Part shown: positions 21,231 through 33,380 of the stretch, one piece after another
Layout: each line of letters begins with the position of its first letter
How positions within the stretch are numbered: the stretch's first letter is position 1
Source of the DNA: Prosapia bicincta
Taxonomy: Eukaryota; Arthropoda; Insecta; Hemiptera; Cercopidae
Direction of reading: 5' to 3'
DNA: 64,000 bases
Assembly: GCA_036971475.1 (NCBI GenBank)
Contig: JBAIZL010000001.1
Span: forward strand, 99,228,850-99,292,849
The notes under the pieces: generated by a model
What the model was told of the DNA's origin: nothing
The model's input: only the letters and a program-made list of their open reading frames with translations
Databases searched by the model: none
Translations under genes and position numbers: made by a program

Positions 21231-24200
21231 GTAATATAGTTATGATTAACATGTTTGTTTCACTCGGTCTAATTTCTACCACTGTAATTAATTTTCGATT
21301 TTGACGTTGTCGCAGCATCTCTGAAACTTTTGGGCTTCAGTTTTATTTTTATGAGGGTTTAAACTTTTTAAGTGATATTGCTCAAGTTTATTCTTATGAA
21401 TAAAGGAAACTTTCAGCGTCGAGGTTACGGCAACACTTATGATTTTTTTGCAGCTAGAGGCTCAGCGTAAAAAAACTACATGTATAAGCAGGCTGTAGAG
21501 GAAATACGGTGTCCATACTCGCCGTTTTTCTGCAACAGCGTCAGTTGAGGACTCGGATCTTCTTGGTCAGACGCTGGTTTGATGTGCCAGGTCCATTTCC
21601 CAGCGTCAATTGACGCTACTTACATTGCTGTTCCCATATACCTCAATATAATCTTTTCATTGTCTAAATAGAACTTAATAACGAAAATATTATTTTAGAC
21701 GTCCAAGTTTTACCATTTGTATACGATACTCAAAATTCACGTCATAAAAACAGAAAAATATTTGAGGAATTTGGCTCCAAAGATATCAAAAAATATCTTC
21801 TGAGTTTCTGTCGAGCCAGTAGCAAAGCCGCACATTATTGTTGTAGATAGTTTATTTAATGCAGTAGGTTACAATCATATTTCTATCCTGCGATGTCACC
21901 CATACAGATTTTAAACGTTACTGAGCCAGACAGTCAGATTTTTGTGTTAGACGATTGAACGCGTAGAATTTATGGCGTATAATGTGGCCATCACCAGGCG
22001 ACTTTTAAGTCTGTTTTTTTGTGCTGAGCGTCCATCATCAAAAGCAAATCTGATCTTCGCCCAAGTTAAAAAACACCTCATCTAGCCACTAAATGGGTTA
22101 CAGCGTTTCAAATTATATTGTTTCCATGACATTAGTCTCAGCATGGCTTAATTTTGTCAAATCTTACAAATATTCAATCGTTAATAAAATATGTTTTTAG
22201 TCATCCAATCAAGTTGAAATAGGCTACAATTTTGTCAACCATTGGTGGATGACAATAGATGTTGATAAAGTTTTCTCAAATATTTAATCAATAATTACAA
22301 TTATAAAAAAAACCGAATGTCTCGGTTAAATTTAAACTGAATGACTACATGTTTGAAATTCAGCACTTTGACACTGAGCCAACTTTCTCATTGTTAAAAA
22401 TATATTACTTAAAAATGTATATGAAATTATAAGAGAAATCTCCCTTGCAATAATGGACCAATACAAGAGGGGGATAAAATAAGAAATTATAGATCACCAT
22501 CAGTTTCATAAATTAGAAACGAAAAAAAGAAAGGGAATAAATAGCAGTAAAAAAATAAGAATGCAATACCATACATATAAATATACATTTAAATATAGAT
22601 AGGAAAATGGAAAATTGCATGGAAATTCACTTTCTATTTTGATACCTAATATTGTTATTATGTCTTATCTATATACATAGTTATATTAATTGTAATTATA
22701 AAATAAAAAGTAACTAAAATAAAATTTTACTCTGTTGACTTAAATTTTTTGTTTTAATATTAGGGCCTACTTTTTTTAATAACCAAACATAGATCATTTT
22801 GTACATCCAAAATAGTATAACTCTGTTTATAAGACCAAAATTGGATTTTAAAAGGTTTTTCAAGTATTGTAAAGTGAAGCTAATCTTGTATTCATTTTAA
22901 AAATTTAAAATTGTTAGGGAATCGCCACTAAGGCTTTTACTTTTTCCATGTTCCTGAAGACTTTCTGTAAATCTAGGAATAACATTTGTTTACCAATATC
23001 TTATACTTGTAGAATGAAAACCATTACTTTATTACTTCAAGAATTACAGTTGTAATTTTTTTGTTACAATATAAAACTATTAAAACAATCAATTAAATTT
23101 AATTGTATTTATTTTCAAAGTGTTTTTTGCTTTTTTATAAACTCAATATTATCAAGATATTTGAAACACCCGTTAAAAACTTTAAATAGGGCTCGAAGCA
23201 AATTTCTTAGTGTTGTAGATTTACGCGTGTGTTAGAGATAAAGTATAGGATGTTCAAAAATTACATACTATCGAAGTATGTTTGTAATTAGGTTATCAAG
23301 TAATTTATACAAAAGCAATAAAATAATACAAAATACTACATCTAAATTCTGTATTTAATTTGTAACTGAATGAGCCGTGAAAGGTACGAGAAAAGACTAA
23401 AATTAAAATAAATTCTAAAATAAAAATTCAGCATTATTAAGAGATACTGGTATTAAGAGTGTCCCACAACATTCACCCTCATCCCTTGGGAGCGGTGGTT
23501 AGTCATATCACTTCCCTCGTACTTAAACGTCCCTTCGCAAAACTTTTTCCGGATAGAATTGTAACTACAGGAGGGCGTTTGGCACTATCTCGTAAACATG
23601 ACCTATTTTTATGTGTTTTAAAAAGACTTGATTTTTGGGTCTTTGTATATCATATGCACCAACTTCTCGAAAACTTAAATTATTCTTGGCCGATAAAGGT
23701 AACTCAGAAGCGTTATTAATTTATTTCGAGAAAGGTATCTCATATATCATGTGTGTTTGGTTGGCAATAGGACTGTAAACCTTGGTTGACAGCTTTGAAA
23801 GAATCAGCCAATATGTAAGTTTATTTCCGAAAAATCACTAGAAATATTTATTTTAACAATATTTAAAATTTAATAGACTGATAAACATTATTTATATATT
23901 TATGTACACGCCTACTGCATAAATGATTGTTTTTCAATTGAAGTGTAGATAAAGATTTAAATAAAATGTTTTTGTAGTCAAGAGGTTTTATTTCTTCAAA
24001 ATAAACAATTACACCACAATTACTCCAAGTAGCTATATGCAACTAAATTTTGTAATTTATATTCGGTGATATTTAAAAATAAATACTTCTATATTTTATT
24101 GTTTACTTTGAATGCCATAAAAAAATAGAGATGCGAATTATCTTTTTTGTAAGCGGTGATAATTATATTTTATTGCTATCATGCTAAATACATATAAAAT

Positions 24201-24423
24201 TATTGAAATATTTTTTTTGTATATTTACTTCATTTATATTGGGTGGAAATATTTATGGATGGAAAATATAATAAATAAATAATTAATTAAATAATTTATA
24301 TACAAAACATATTTTATTATTATAATAATATGATTACAATATTTTTATGTTATTATACTGCGACATATGATATTTCATAGTATTAAAAAAATACGAAAAG
24401 TTCTCGAACTGACAATGAAAGTT
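21231..24423. other. Long AT-rich non-coding stretch
   Basis: No gene, array or recognisable transposon was identified in about 3.2 kb. The 86-codon frame at 23459 lies in slightly GC-richer sequence but has no motif I know. Unrecognised old transposon remnants are likely. Confidence 0.45.
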
Positions 24424-25515
24424 TCAGTTTAAAAAGATTTTATTTTTCTACATAATCTCCCTTGATTTATACACACTTGGCCCAGCGTTTCTCCAACGCG
24501 AAGCGCTTTCTAGAAACCATCGCTTTCTTCAGGTTTGGGAAGTCCCAGGGCCATAACAAGAGAGTAGGCGGGATGGCCAAGTAAATCGCACCCCAAATTT
24601 CGAAATTTTCTTATTTCCAACATACATTTGTGAGCAGGTGCTTTGTCTTGAACAAAGATGGCTATTTTCTTCTTCAAGCTAGACCTCTTATTGCGAATTT
24701 TGACATCCAGCTGGTCAAGAAGGTTGTAGTAATATTCGCCCGTAATTGTTCTGCCGTTTTCAAGGTAATCAACTAAAAATATCTCTTTGGCATCTCAAAA
24801 CAAACTGACCATGACTTTTCCGGCAGATGAGATCGACTCCGCTTGCTTTGTCGTTGAACCACCAGCGACGTTTTTCGGACCAACCACTTTCGGGCGTGTA
24901 GTGGGGGACCCATGTCTCATCCATGGTGACAAATCATAGCACCAAATCAATCTGGTCCTTCTTGAATAGCCCCAAACATTGCTGTGAATGTCGTTTGTGA
25001 ATTTGCTTTTGATCCGCATTCAGAAAAGCCGACACCCACCTTGCGCAGAACTTTCGCATCGTTAATTCTTCGTGCAAGATGTTTCGCGCCCTTTCTTCTG
25101 ATATCCCCACAGTCTCAGCTATCTCACGTACCTTTAGTTTATTATCATCCAACACGATATCTTGCACCCTTTCGATAGTTTATGGTACGGTTTTAGTTTT
25201 TGGACGTCATCCACGTTGGTCATCTTCCAGCGACGTCATCCACGTTGGTCATCTTCCTGCGACGTCCTCCACGTTGGTCATCTTCCTGCGACGTCATCCA
25301 CCTTGGTCATCTTCCAGCGACGTCATCCACGTTGGTCATCTTCCAGCGACGTCATCCACGTTTAAATTCAGCTGCTCACATTTTAACTGTTGACATTGAA
25401 AGAACAGAATTCCCGTACACCTTTGTCAACTTCAGATGAAATTCCTTAGGGGTTAATTCATCCAACACGAAAATTATTATCACCTCACGATATTCCCGTT
25501 TATTTACAAAAAATA
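24424..25515 (-). pseudogene. mariner (Tc1/mariner) transposase pseudogene
   Basis: Read in shifting frames on the - strand, this follows a mariner transposase from near its N-terminus to its end. Recognisable segments are DELTPKEFH and STVKM-stop-AAEFKRG (25470-25365), EDDQRG and RPKTKTV around the minisatellite, then IERVQDIVLDD and VREIAETVGIS (about 25170-25090). Next come DETWVPHYTP with the first catalytic Asp (near 24912), SAGKVM, EYYYNLLDQL, DKAPAHK with the second Asp (near 24635), and RWAKCV near 24480. The third catalytic Asp is lost (YSPD-like site altered), and about 35 residues are missing before RWAKCV. At least two Trp-to-stop changes and several frameshifts are visible. It is inactive. 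Terminal repeats were not confirmed. Confidence 0.9.
25203..25363. repeat. 29-bp minisatellite inside the mariner pseudogene
   Basis: Units start with 'gacgtc' at 25203, 25232, 25261, 25290, 25319 and 25348, an exact 29-bp period with a few substitutions. On the - strand the unit corresponds to the transposase EDDQRG segment and the following codons. The array therefore arose by expansion of mariner coding DNA, and 29 bp shifts the frame at each copy. Confidence 0.95.
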
Positions 25516-25920
25516 CGTAAGACGTCTATTACAAAAAAATTCCTGTACACAAACTACTTGGGCGAACAAATTTAAAGCCTATCATACAAACTTTCAGGCA
25601 GGAAAGATAAATTTTCACTGTTTGGAATGCCATCTCTGGGTCAGATCGGGAACATTTTACCATACCTAGGTATAATTTACATATCGTAAAAAATTGTGAA
25701 ACGAATTTGTCATATGTTTTACAATGTTTTACAAATTTATCATTCAAATAATAATTCTTTTATTATGCAAATAATAATTTAACAAATTCTTGATTATTTT
25801 TGCTACGTAACATAAGATCGTACCTAACTTAATGGCAGATACGGGTGTTTATTAAAACATTGATACAGGAAAAAAAAGTTAAATAAATTTCCAAGATCAT
25901 CGTTTAAAAAAATTTAAAAA
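25516..25920. other. Non-coding stretch
   Basis: AT-rich, no gene. A mariner terminal repeat might be expected at its start but I could not identify one. Confidence 0.45.
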
Positions 25921-26724
25921 AGCCTGTACGTATGCGTAGGGAGTTCATAGTCGGATGCCTGAAACAACTGCTTTATCTTTTTTACATATTTAACAATAAT
26001 AAATACTATTACTGACATTGAATATTATTGGTAAATATCTGCTACCCATATTATTTAAAATGTATCAATATTTATAAATTTTCATATAAAGAATACTTCT
26101 GAAATTACCTTTTAGTGAAGTCTACACATTTATGGTAATTCGATTGAAGCCTAGGTCTGGATAATGTTCTTGCGGAGAACGAACTAAAAGCCTGTACGTA
26201 TGCGTAGGGAGTTCATAGTCGGATGCCTGAAACAACTGCTTTATCTTTTTTACATATTTAACAATAATAAATACTATTACTGACATTGAATATTATTGTT
26301 AAATATCTGCTACCCATATTATTTAAAATGTATCAATATTTTTAAATTTTCATATAAAGAATACTTCTGAAATTACCTTTTAGTGAAGTCTACACATTTA
26401 TGGTAATTCGATTGAAGCCTAGGTCTGGATAATGTTCTTGCGGAGAGCGAACTAAAAGCCTGTACGTATGCGTAGGGAGTTCATAGTCGGATGCCTGAAA
26501 CAACTGCTTTATCCTTTTTACATATTTAACAATAATAAATACTATTACTGACATTGAATATTATTGGTAAATATCTGCTACCCATATTATTTAAAATGTA
26601 TCAATATTTTTAAATTTTCATATAAAGAATACTTCTGAAATTACCTTTTAGTGAAGTCTACACATTTGTGGTAATTCGATTGAAGCCTAGATCTGGATAA
26701 TGTTCTTGCGGAGAGCGAACTAAA
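25921..26724. repeat. Three tandem copies of a 268-bp unit
   Basis: 'agcctgtacgtatgcgtagg' occurs at 25921, 26189 and 26457, an exact 268-bp period. The third copy ends with 'gagagcgaactaaa' near 26724. The copies differ by only a handful of substitutions. No coding frame spans them. Confidence 0.97.
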
Positions 26725-27628
26725 TCAATCGATAGATGTGAACGTTCATAAATTCTAGAGTATGAAGAAAATAACAGTATCTATATTTATTAGTCAATAT
26801 AGATTTCATAGTTAACAGTATTTATGCAAAATAATAGTTTGAAGTTTTCAATGAAGGTTAAAAATACCCATGATTATGAATGGAAAACAAGCGTAAATAT
26901 AATAGTTGACTAGATGAAACTCTTGTTGATCTTAATATATCAAATTTGGGAAAAGGTTCAATCCAATTTTTTAAATAAATAGTCTTGTACATAATGTTTT
27001 TTATTATTAAAAAAATATGTATCAAGAAGGACATCAGCAATACATACATATATTATAACATAAGCATTTGAGGCATATAGTATAAATTTAGTTAGTATTC
27101 AAAATAATAATAATCAGTAGAAATATTAAGAAAGGGGTGACCAAGGGTAGTGTACTAAAGTACCCACAAAGATTACTTAACCATTGTTATACTTCGGTTG
27201 TAATCATAAACTAGCGTGGGAAACCTATTGTCAAAAGAAGGGTTCAAGTATTCTAAGATTTAAGTATTTCGGGAAAACCAGGAATAGCATGGGAAAGTAC
27301 CGCTGTTACCGTGTGAGTAACAATTTGTAAAGATGTGTGAGAACCACCAAAATAACTGAAATACCTAAGGGGGATATTATGCCTGCTCTTAAAAATTAAA
27401 ATCATTGGGCAAAACAACTAAGTTTTTGGGGAACTTCGAGAAGTGCAGACATATGGTGGGGGGAGGTACAAAGTTGTAAGCAATGTTTTAAAAAGGGTAA
27501 ATATTGTTTCAAAGAGTTAAGGGAATTGTATGTTATTCCTAGCTATTTATGTGTAGGAATTTAAAAGTGTGACGGTAAATGAATTAGGCTGGCATTAAAG
27601 AAAATAGGGAAGTCAGTTAATTATTGTG
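26725..27628. other. Non-coding stretch
   Basis: AT-rich, with somewhat more G on the + strand from about 27120 to 27600. No supportable gene. Confidence 0.45.
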
Positions 27629-28475
27629 TAAAAGTACAGTGGAGTGTATAAAAGTGCAGTAGAGTGTGTAAAAGTACAGTAGAGTGTGTAAAAGTACAGT
27701 GGAGTGTGTAAAAGTACAGTGGAGTGTGTAAAAGTACATTAGAGTGTGTAAAAGTACAGTAGAGTGTGTAAAAGTACAGTGGAGTGTGTAAAAGTACAGT
27801 GGAGTGTGTAAAAGCACAGTAGAGTGTGTAAAAGGACAGTAGAGTGTGTAAAAGTACAGTAGAGTGTGTAAAAGTACAGTGGAGTGTGTAAAAGTACAGT
27901 GGAGTGTGTAAAAGTACAGTAGAGTGTGTAAAAGTACAGTAGAGTGTGTAAAAGTACAGTAGAGTGTGTAAAAGTACAGTGGAGTGTGTAAAAGTACAGT
28001 AGAGTGTGTAAAAGCACAGTAGAGTGTGTAAAAGTACAGTAGAGTGTGTAAAAGTACAGTAGAGTGTGTAAAAGTACAGTGGAGTGTGTAAAAGTACAGT
28101 GGAGTGTGTAAAAGTACAGTAGAGTGTGTAAAAGTACAGTAGAGTGTGTAAAAGTACAGTAGAGTGTGTAAAAGTACAGTAGAGTGTGTAAAAGTACAGT
28201 GGAGTGTGTAAAAGTACAGTGGAGTGTGTAAAAGTACAGTGGAGTGTGTAAAAGTACAGTGGAGTGTGTAAAAGTACAGTAGAGTGTGTAAAAGTACAGT
28301 AGAGTGTGTAAAAGTACAGTAGAGTGTGTAAAAGTACAGTAGAGTGTGTAAAAGTACAGTAGAGTGTGTAAAAGTACAGTGGAGTGTGTAAAAGTACAGT
28401 GGAGTGTGTAAAAGTACAGTAGAGTGTGTAAAAGTACAGTGGAGTGTGTAAAATTACAGTGGAGAGTGTAAAAGA
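27629..28475. repeat. 20-bp minisatellite, 42 copies
   Basis: The unit 'gagtgtgtaaaagtacagtR' (R = A or G) repeats in perfect 20-bp register from about 27641 to 28461. The only common variation is the A/G position, plus rare changes near 27741 and 27811-27831. Because 20 is not a multiple of three but three units are, all frames on the - strand stay open. This yields a 349-codon frame of monotonous Tyr/Thr/Leu/His repeats that I do not regard as a gene. Confidence 0.97.
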
Positions 28476-29340
28476 CAACGGTTTCAGGAGTTCCAGGAAC
28501 GCAACAATGAGGACAATCTTCCTTATAATAGATTTAGCCAACAGAGATTTATAAATTAGTAAATTCAGAACCAATTTAAATTCATTGTCTTCATAAAAAT
28601 ATTCTAGTTTTTTTCCACCACTTTCTAATTTATAGAAGATCCCGTAGTAACGACCCGAGAGAAAGAGCAATATTTATTAAAAATTATTGTACTAAAAACC
28701 TAAAGCCTCAAGAGTCCACTTTTTAGTAATTGTAGTATTAGTTAGGCAAACAATCTTTGTCATCATATTAATGTAATTTAGGTATAATTTGTTATAATTG
28801 GATATCTGATGAATAAATTTAGGTGATGTTAAATTCATATGAGTTGGATTAGTTATTTAGAAACCTGAAGTGTGACTATAGAAAGGTAAGGTAATTAAAA
28901 ACAAATCTAAATGAAAACACTTAAAAAAAATGTTAGGTTAAAAAAAATATTTATATATTATATATTGAAGTAAGAATTAAAGTACAAAATTATTTATAAT
29001 ATAGTACAATAATAAGTCGATATAGTCTAATGTAACAACAGAAATCTAAGAAACCATGTTCTAAATAATTTATAATATAATATAACTTTGTTTTCATAAT
29101 TTAAACATTCTTCAATTAAAAACATTTGTTTAAAAACGCAGAGATTACTCGATATTACTAAAAAAATAATATTTGTTTTCGATAATATTCCTAATTATAA
29201 AGAATATTCATAAATCAAGCACCAATAAATGGTATAAAACATCTTAGTCGTGATTTAAATGGAATCTTATGCTTTTTATTTAAGGACGTCCGGCTTATGT
29301 TACTCGATGCGCAGTTATTTTGGTATCTTATTTTAGCGAA
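28476..29340. other. AT-rich non-coding stretch
   Basis: Very AT-rich, no supportable gene or array. Confidence 0.5.
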
Positions 29341-29342
29341 TA

Positions 29343-30372
29343 CAGTAGAGTCTCGATAATTCGAGATCCCCATGGATTATCGAAACCTCGGATTACACGG
29401 AAATACGTTTCTGTACATAAGTAAAAATAGGGGTTCTAATGAACCCTAATACCTACAAAAAAACAAATAAAAACACACAAAACTGACAAAAACAATTTGT
29501 GAGTTTTGTGTATGTTTTTATTTGTTTTAACATAACCCGTCACAAGCTAAGCTCAAAGAATATTTGCCTAATACTTATATTTATGGACGTGTAAATTAAG
29601 AATGCACAAAACGTACATAGAACTTTATTGATTTCAGTACTTATATAAACTAACTTTGCTTTGGAATAAATTCTTCATCACCGTTGCTACATTATTTGGA
29701 AAACGTTATAAAGTGTCTTCTGCGTCTCTTCTGCGTCTGATTATCAGATTGTTTTCAAGCTGCGGTATCGCTTAGACGTCTTGGTTGAAGCACATCTTTT
29801 GGCGTGGTGACTGCTTTTAGCCTTGTTTCTGTTCCTTCACCGAGACTACTTTTCCTTTCATGTATCGTCTCGGTCGAAACTTCATCTTTATTCTCGTCAT
29901 TACAGTTTTCAGTAGTTTCTTGTACCAATTCAATTGTCTAACATGAGTTATCGTTATTTACTCAACAGTTTTATTATGACTAAGGACCTTTTGCTACAAC
30001 TTGTTTGAAGTTTCTTCTTTTATTTCGTTCCATGATTCGTCTATCCAGTACACAACTTCTTTAATTATATATATTTTTTAGAAAGCCTTAAATGCTTTCT
30101 TCCCTTTTAGTCGCTTTGAAGAGAGATTGTAAAAGATACCGTCTCTATTTATTTCATACATAAAGAACACCCTGATCCATCATCTGGATTAGGATCTTAC
30201 CATTTGCGGGAAGATATAAAGCAGAGCACGTTAATCTTCATCGGGATGCTTCAGAGCATTGTCTAACAGTCAATAATTTGAATTTCCTCTCTAATAGATA
30301 AAATAGTCTAAAATAAAAATAGAATTTAACGGAACCTCGAATATTAGGGCCTGGATTTTCGAGTCTCTACTG
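29343..30372 (-). mobile_element. Tigger/pogo-type DNA transposon, degenerate
   Basis: The left end 'cagtagagtctcgataattc' (29343) is mirrored by the right end '...gagtctctactg' (ending 30372), giving inverted repeats that start CAGTAGAG. They are flanked by TA at 29341-29342 and 30373-30374, the expected target duplication. The ends match the familiar Tigger/pogo terminus. On the - strand near 30060-29990, a segment reading IKEVVYWIDESWNEIKEET resembles the transposase C-terminus. Stops interrupt what follows. At 1030 bp it is too short for a full element, so it is a deleted or decayed copy. Confidence 0.82.
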
Positions 30373-30858
30373 TAGTTGGCAAACCAGACATTTGTGAGTC
30401 TGATTACAGCTGAGTGGTGTTGTAAATAGTTCTTCGACTATTTAACAATATACCTGAGAATATCTGTTTATTTGTACGTAGCTATTAAACAGCTGTGAGG
30501 GTGCGCGTCCTACAACCCCCTTCCAATAATAAACCGAATGGAAACTAGAAATTAATTATTCGTTGACGGGAAGTGAAATATTGCTCCAGCGGCGCTGGAA
30601 ATTTGTCAACTTTAATTTGTCACAGGCATAATGTTAGCGGGGTTTTAGTTAATTGCTTCCAATTTATTTGTGAATTTTCACTAAACAAAGCATTATATTG
30701 CTTTTATTACATTAAAACTTTTAATATCAAAGTAAAAGTGAATGTTTTAGTTTAAAGAAACAAAGAAATAGTTTAAATGAACAGCTGAATAGATTTATTA
30801 ATCACAATAAAATTCAATATCCCCAACAAACATTCTTGAATTTTGTAGTCCATTACGT
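30373..30858. other. Short non-coding stretch between two transposons
   Basis: No supportable gene. The 60-codon frame at 30573 has no motif. Confidence 0.5.
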
Positions 30859-30862
30859 TTAG
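30859..30862. repeat. Target site duplication, left copy (TTAG)
   Basis: TTAG just outside the left LTR is repeated at 38964-38967 just outside the right LTR. A 4-bp duplication is common for Ty3/gypsy-type elements. Confidence 0.8.
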
Positions 30863-32881
30863 TGCAGCGGCCAGAATGTCCGATGCAAAGAATCTGGGTA
30901 ATTGTACAGAATACCAGAATCAAACCTAACCGGGTTAAATAATTGACTAAATTTATATATATAAAAATTTTTAAAACATTATAATAATAATAATATTAAA
31001 ACTAGGGTAAATAATAGTAAAATGAAGAAAATTAGAAATAACTTTAGACTTAAAAAACATAAATTATAAGCAATAAGAAAAATTATCACTTCAAAGTGGA
31101 TAGCCTAAATTATGTAAACAAAAAAAGACGGTAATTGTGTAGTATAACAAACTAGGCCTAGATGCCGGCTATTAAAATAATTGTACTTAAAAATAGTCAG
31201 GAATAAAGAATGTAAATTAAGATGTGAGGAAAGTAAATTAGGCCTAGCTAGGGAAAATAGTATTTATGTAAAAGTAAAGATTAAATGTTAAAGTGTAATA
31301 GCCTAAGAAATTAGGTTATAATAGAAGAAGTCATATTTGATTTCGGAAAAATCCGCTTAGGGCATTGATTATAAATCTTGCAACTACGAAACGAAAGCGC
31401 TACAGTCGAACTTTGGATTAAGAATGTTAAAAAGTTAATTAAATTAAATGAGAAGAAATAAAGTCAAATATGTTATTAAATAAAAGGTAAAAATGCAAAG
31501 GACACATCAGAATACAGAAACGCCTTTTATAAAAAGGGAAACTAATCTTAGTTCAGAATTTCCGAACAAACAAAGTCAATTGCCATGGCAACGGCTTTCT
31601 GATTGGTCAAAAGTTGAAAAATGGATACTGGGACGTGGGAAGTTTGAAATTGGAGAAGACGGGCCTCACAAAAGGCACGCTATCCAGAATGAGAATGCAT
31701 TAGGCTCTCAAAGCGAGCAGACGTGTTGTTGTACCATGCGATCAAGACAAGAAAAAATGTGCTAAAAACAGAGTAAAAAGTGCTACGATGTGATCAGGGG
31801 AAGGAAGATATATATGAGCAAGGGCTCATATATACCCAGAACAAAATTTCGACCACCAAAATGCAAAATTAAAGAAAATAAGAAGATTGACCGAAATTAT
31901 GGAGAGACGCCTACCTACCAAGACCCTTGAAGCTGTAACAGGACCGACAGATGACAACATTAATGAAGATAAAAAGATTTCTACAGTACAAGGTTATATA
32001 ATCAATTTAATTATTCTTTTTTAAATAACATTTTACTTCAAATTATATTAACTTAATTTCAAAATTAAATAAGATGGGAATAACCTAAGGGACTGATTAG
32101 TCAACTCTCTTAGGTTACCCAAATTTAAGTAATAAAGATTCAAAATTGACTTTCCATTCCCATCGCTGTGGGAATGTATGGATTAAGTATAAAGATGTAT
32201 ATCTTATATGGCTTTTTCTAAGTGAATTTCTAATGAATAACTTCCAAAGAAGTTAATTGTTCAAGGCCTAGCCTAAAGGCATTACATAGTAATATTAAGT
32301 GTTTGAAAAAGAATCAGATTTTAAAATATGTTAAATTTAACTCTACTAATCAAAATTATATACAAAATTAATTATGGTAACTTTGATAATTTAAATTATA
32401 TGTAAAATTAATGATAATAAGAAAATTTAAAAACAGAAGGAGATAATAATGTTTAGTTAAATGGCAAGTTGTATGAAATTTTGAAAAAATAATTAGTCAA
32501 GAAAATCCTGTGAAATTAAATAAAAACAATAATAATTAATTTGAACCTTGGAACAAATAAATAAAAATGTATATTTTCCAATTAGCTGTGTTTTCATTCT
32601 AGATAAGATAAGTTCACTAGGTATCCAGGTATAGTCTTTAAATCACAAGTGTCTCTCAAAGATTCCACTACCCGAAAAGGAGCTTGAACAGGGCTTATCG
32701 GAGGCTAATTGGTTTTATCAAAAATTCAGGGGTTGGTTCCTCTGAGAGGTTTATTCCTTGAGGCACAGGTCTATGAAATTAGGTTCGTAGTCAATGGATA
32801 AACCATTACTTTCTTACTGACTTAGCAATTGAGGAAGAGAAATAAACAACGGCAAAGGTTATAAAAAGTAAGTCGGTAAGA
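30863..32881 (+). repeat. 5' LTR of the gypsy-type element (2019 bp)
   Basis: Matches 36945-38963 over its whole length. It contains TTGCCATGGCAA (31580-31591), a perfect 12-bp palindrome like an RFX X-box, and GATTGGTC (31601), a reverse CCAAT box, together a plausible promoter. Further on is an 11-bp perfect hairpin, TATATATGAGC/GCTCATATATA with loop AAGG (31809-31834). A 90-codon frame (31493-31765) overlaps the promoter-like part. It is present in both LTRs, but I have no motif evidence that it is translated. Confidence 0.93.
31493..31765 (+). CDS. Small open frame within the 5' LTR (uncertain)
   Basis: A 90-codon frame starting 'atgcaaagg' is intact in this LTR and identical in the other (37575-37847). 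The product would be hydrophilic and basic, with a C-terminal CCC-T-M-R-S-R stretch and no signal peptide, membrane segment or known domain. It overlaps the X-box-like and CCAAT-like sites, so the sequence may be constrained as promoter instead. Because the LTRs are so young, its intactness in both copies is weak evidence for coding. I think chance is at least as likely. Confidence 0.2.
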   Translation: MQRTHQNTETPFIKRETNLSSEFPNKQSQLPWQRLSDWSKVEKWILGRGKFEIGEDGPHKRHAIQNENALGSQSEQTCCCTMRSRQEKMC

Positions 32882-32887
32882 AAAGTA

Positions 32888-32905
32888 TGGCGCCCAACGT
32901 TTGAG
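32888..32905 (+). promoter_or_regulatory. Primer binding site (tRNA-Lys type)
   Basis: TGGCGCCCAACG begins 6 nt after the 5' LTR end. The first 12 bases equal the start of the well-known tRNA-Lys(1,2) primer binding site; the following bases diverge. Minus-strand DNA synthesis would start here. Confidence 0.85.
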
Positions 32906-33380
32906 GCTCGATGCTTACATTGTAACATCGGGTCAACATCAAATAGAGACAGATTTAAATCGACTAAGGAGCCTAGTGAAACAAAATTAATTAAATAGAA
33001 TTCAATTAAAATTGTAAAAAATAATAGGAATCATAAAATGAAAACCAAAGAAGTTCTTTAAATTAAATAAGAGTTAATTATAATAAAAATGAAATTAAAA
33101 AGAACTTAGAATAAATAATAATAATTAAAAGGAAATAATTAAGTAAAATAAAATTCAGTAGGTGTCGGTAGGGCATAATATAAATAATAATGTTAGTTAT
33201 TAATGAAAGTAAATAGAATACATAGGCGTTAGATAGACAAGGTCAAGGGAACACTGAACCGGATCACATCGAGCACAATTCTAAATGAATATTTAATTAA
33301 ATACTCAGTATATAGTAAAAATATAGAAGTAGGAGAAGTTAGTAAGGGAATAAAAGGATAGTTAAATACGAGACTTTAAG
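32906..33380 (+). other. gypsy-type element leader
   Basis: A-rich untranslated leader between the primer binding site and the gag start. A packaging signal would be expected here; none can be identified by eye. Confidence 0.6.

Noticed and set aside
25079..25439. Overlapping + strand frames with Val-Gly-His-Leu-Pro repeats
   Set aside because: They arise from the 29-bp minisatellite, antisense to the mariner pseudogene.
27629..28475. CRISPR-like array
   Set aside because: Units are directly adjacent with no unique spacers, and the genome is eukaryotic; it is a minisatellite.
27621..28670. 349-codon frame on the - strand with Tyr/Thr/Leu/His repeats
   Set aside because: It is produced entirely by the 20-bp minisatellite, whose unit has no stop in any - strand frame. 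There is no domain and no splice or promoter support.
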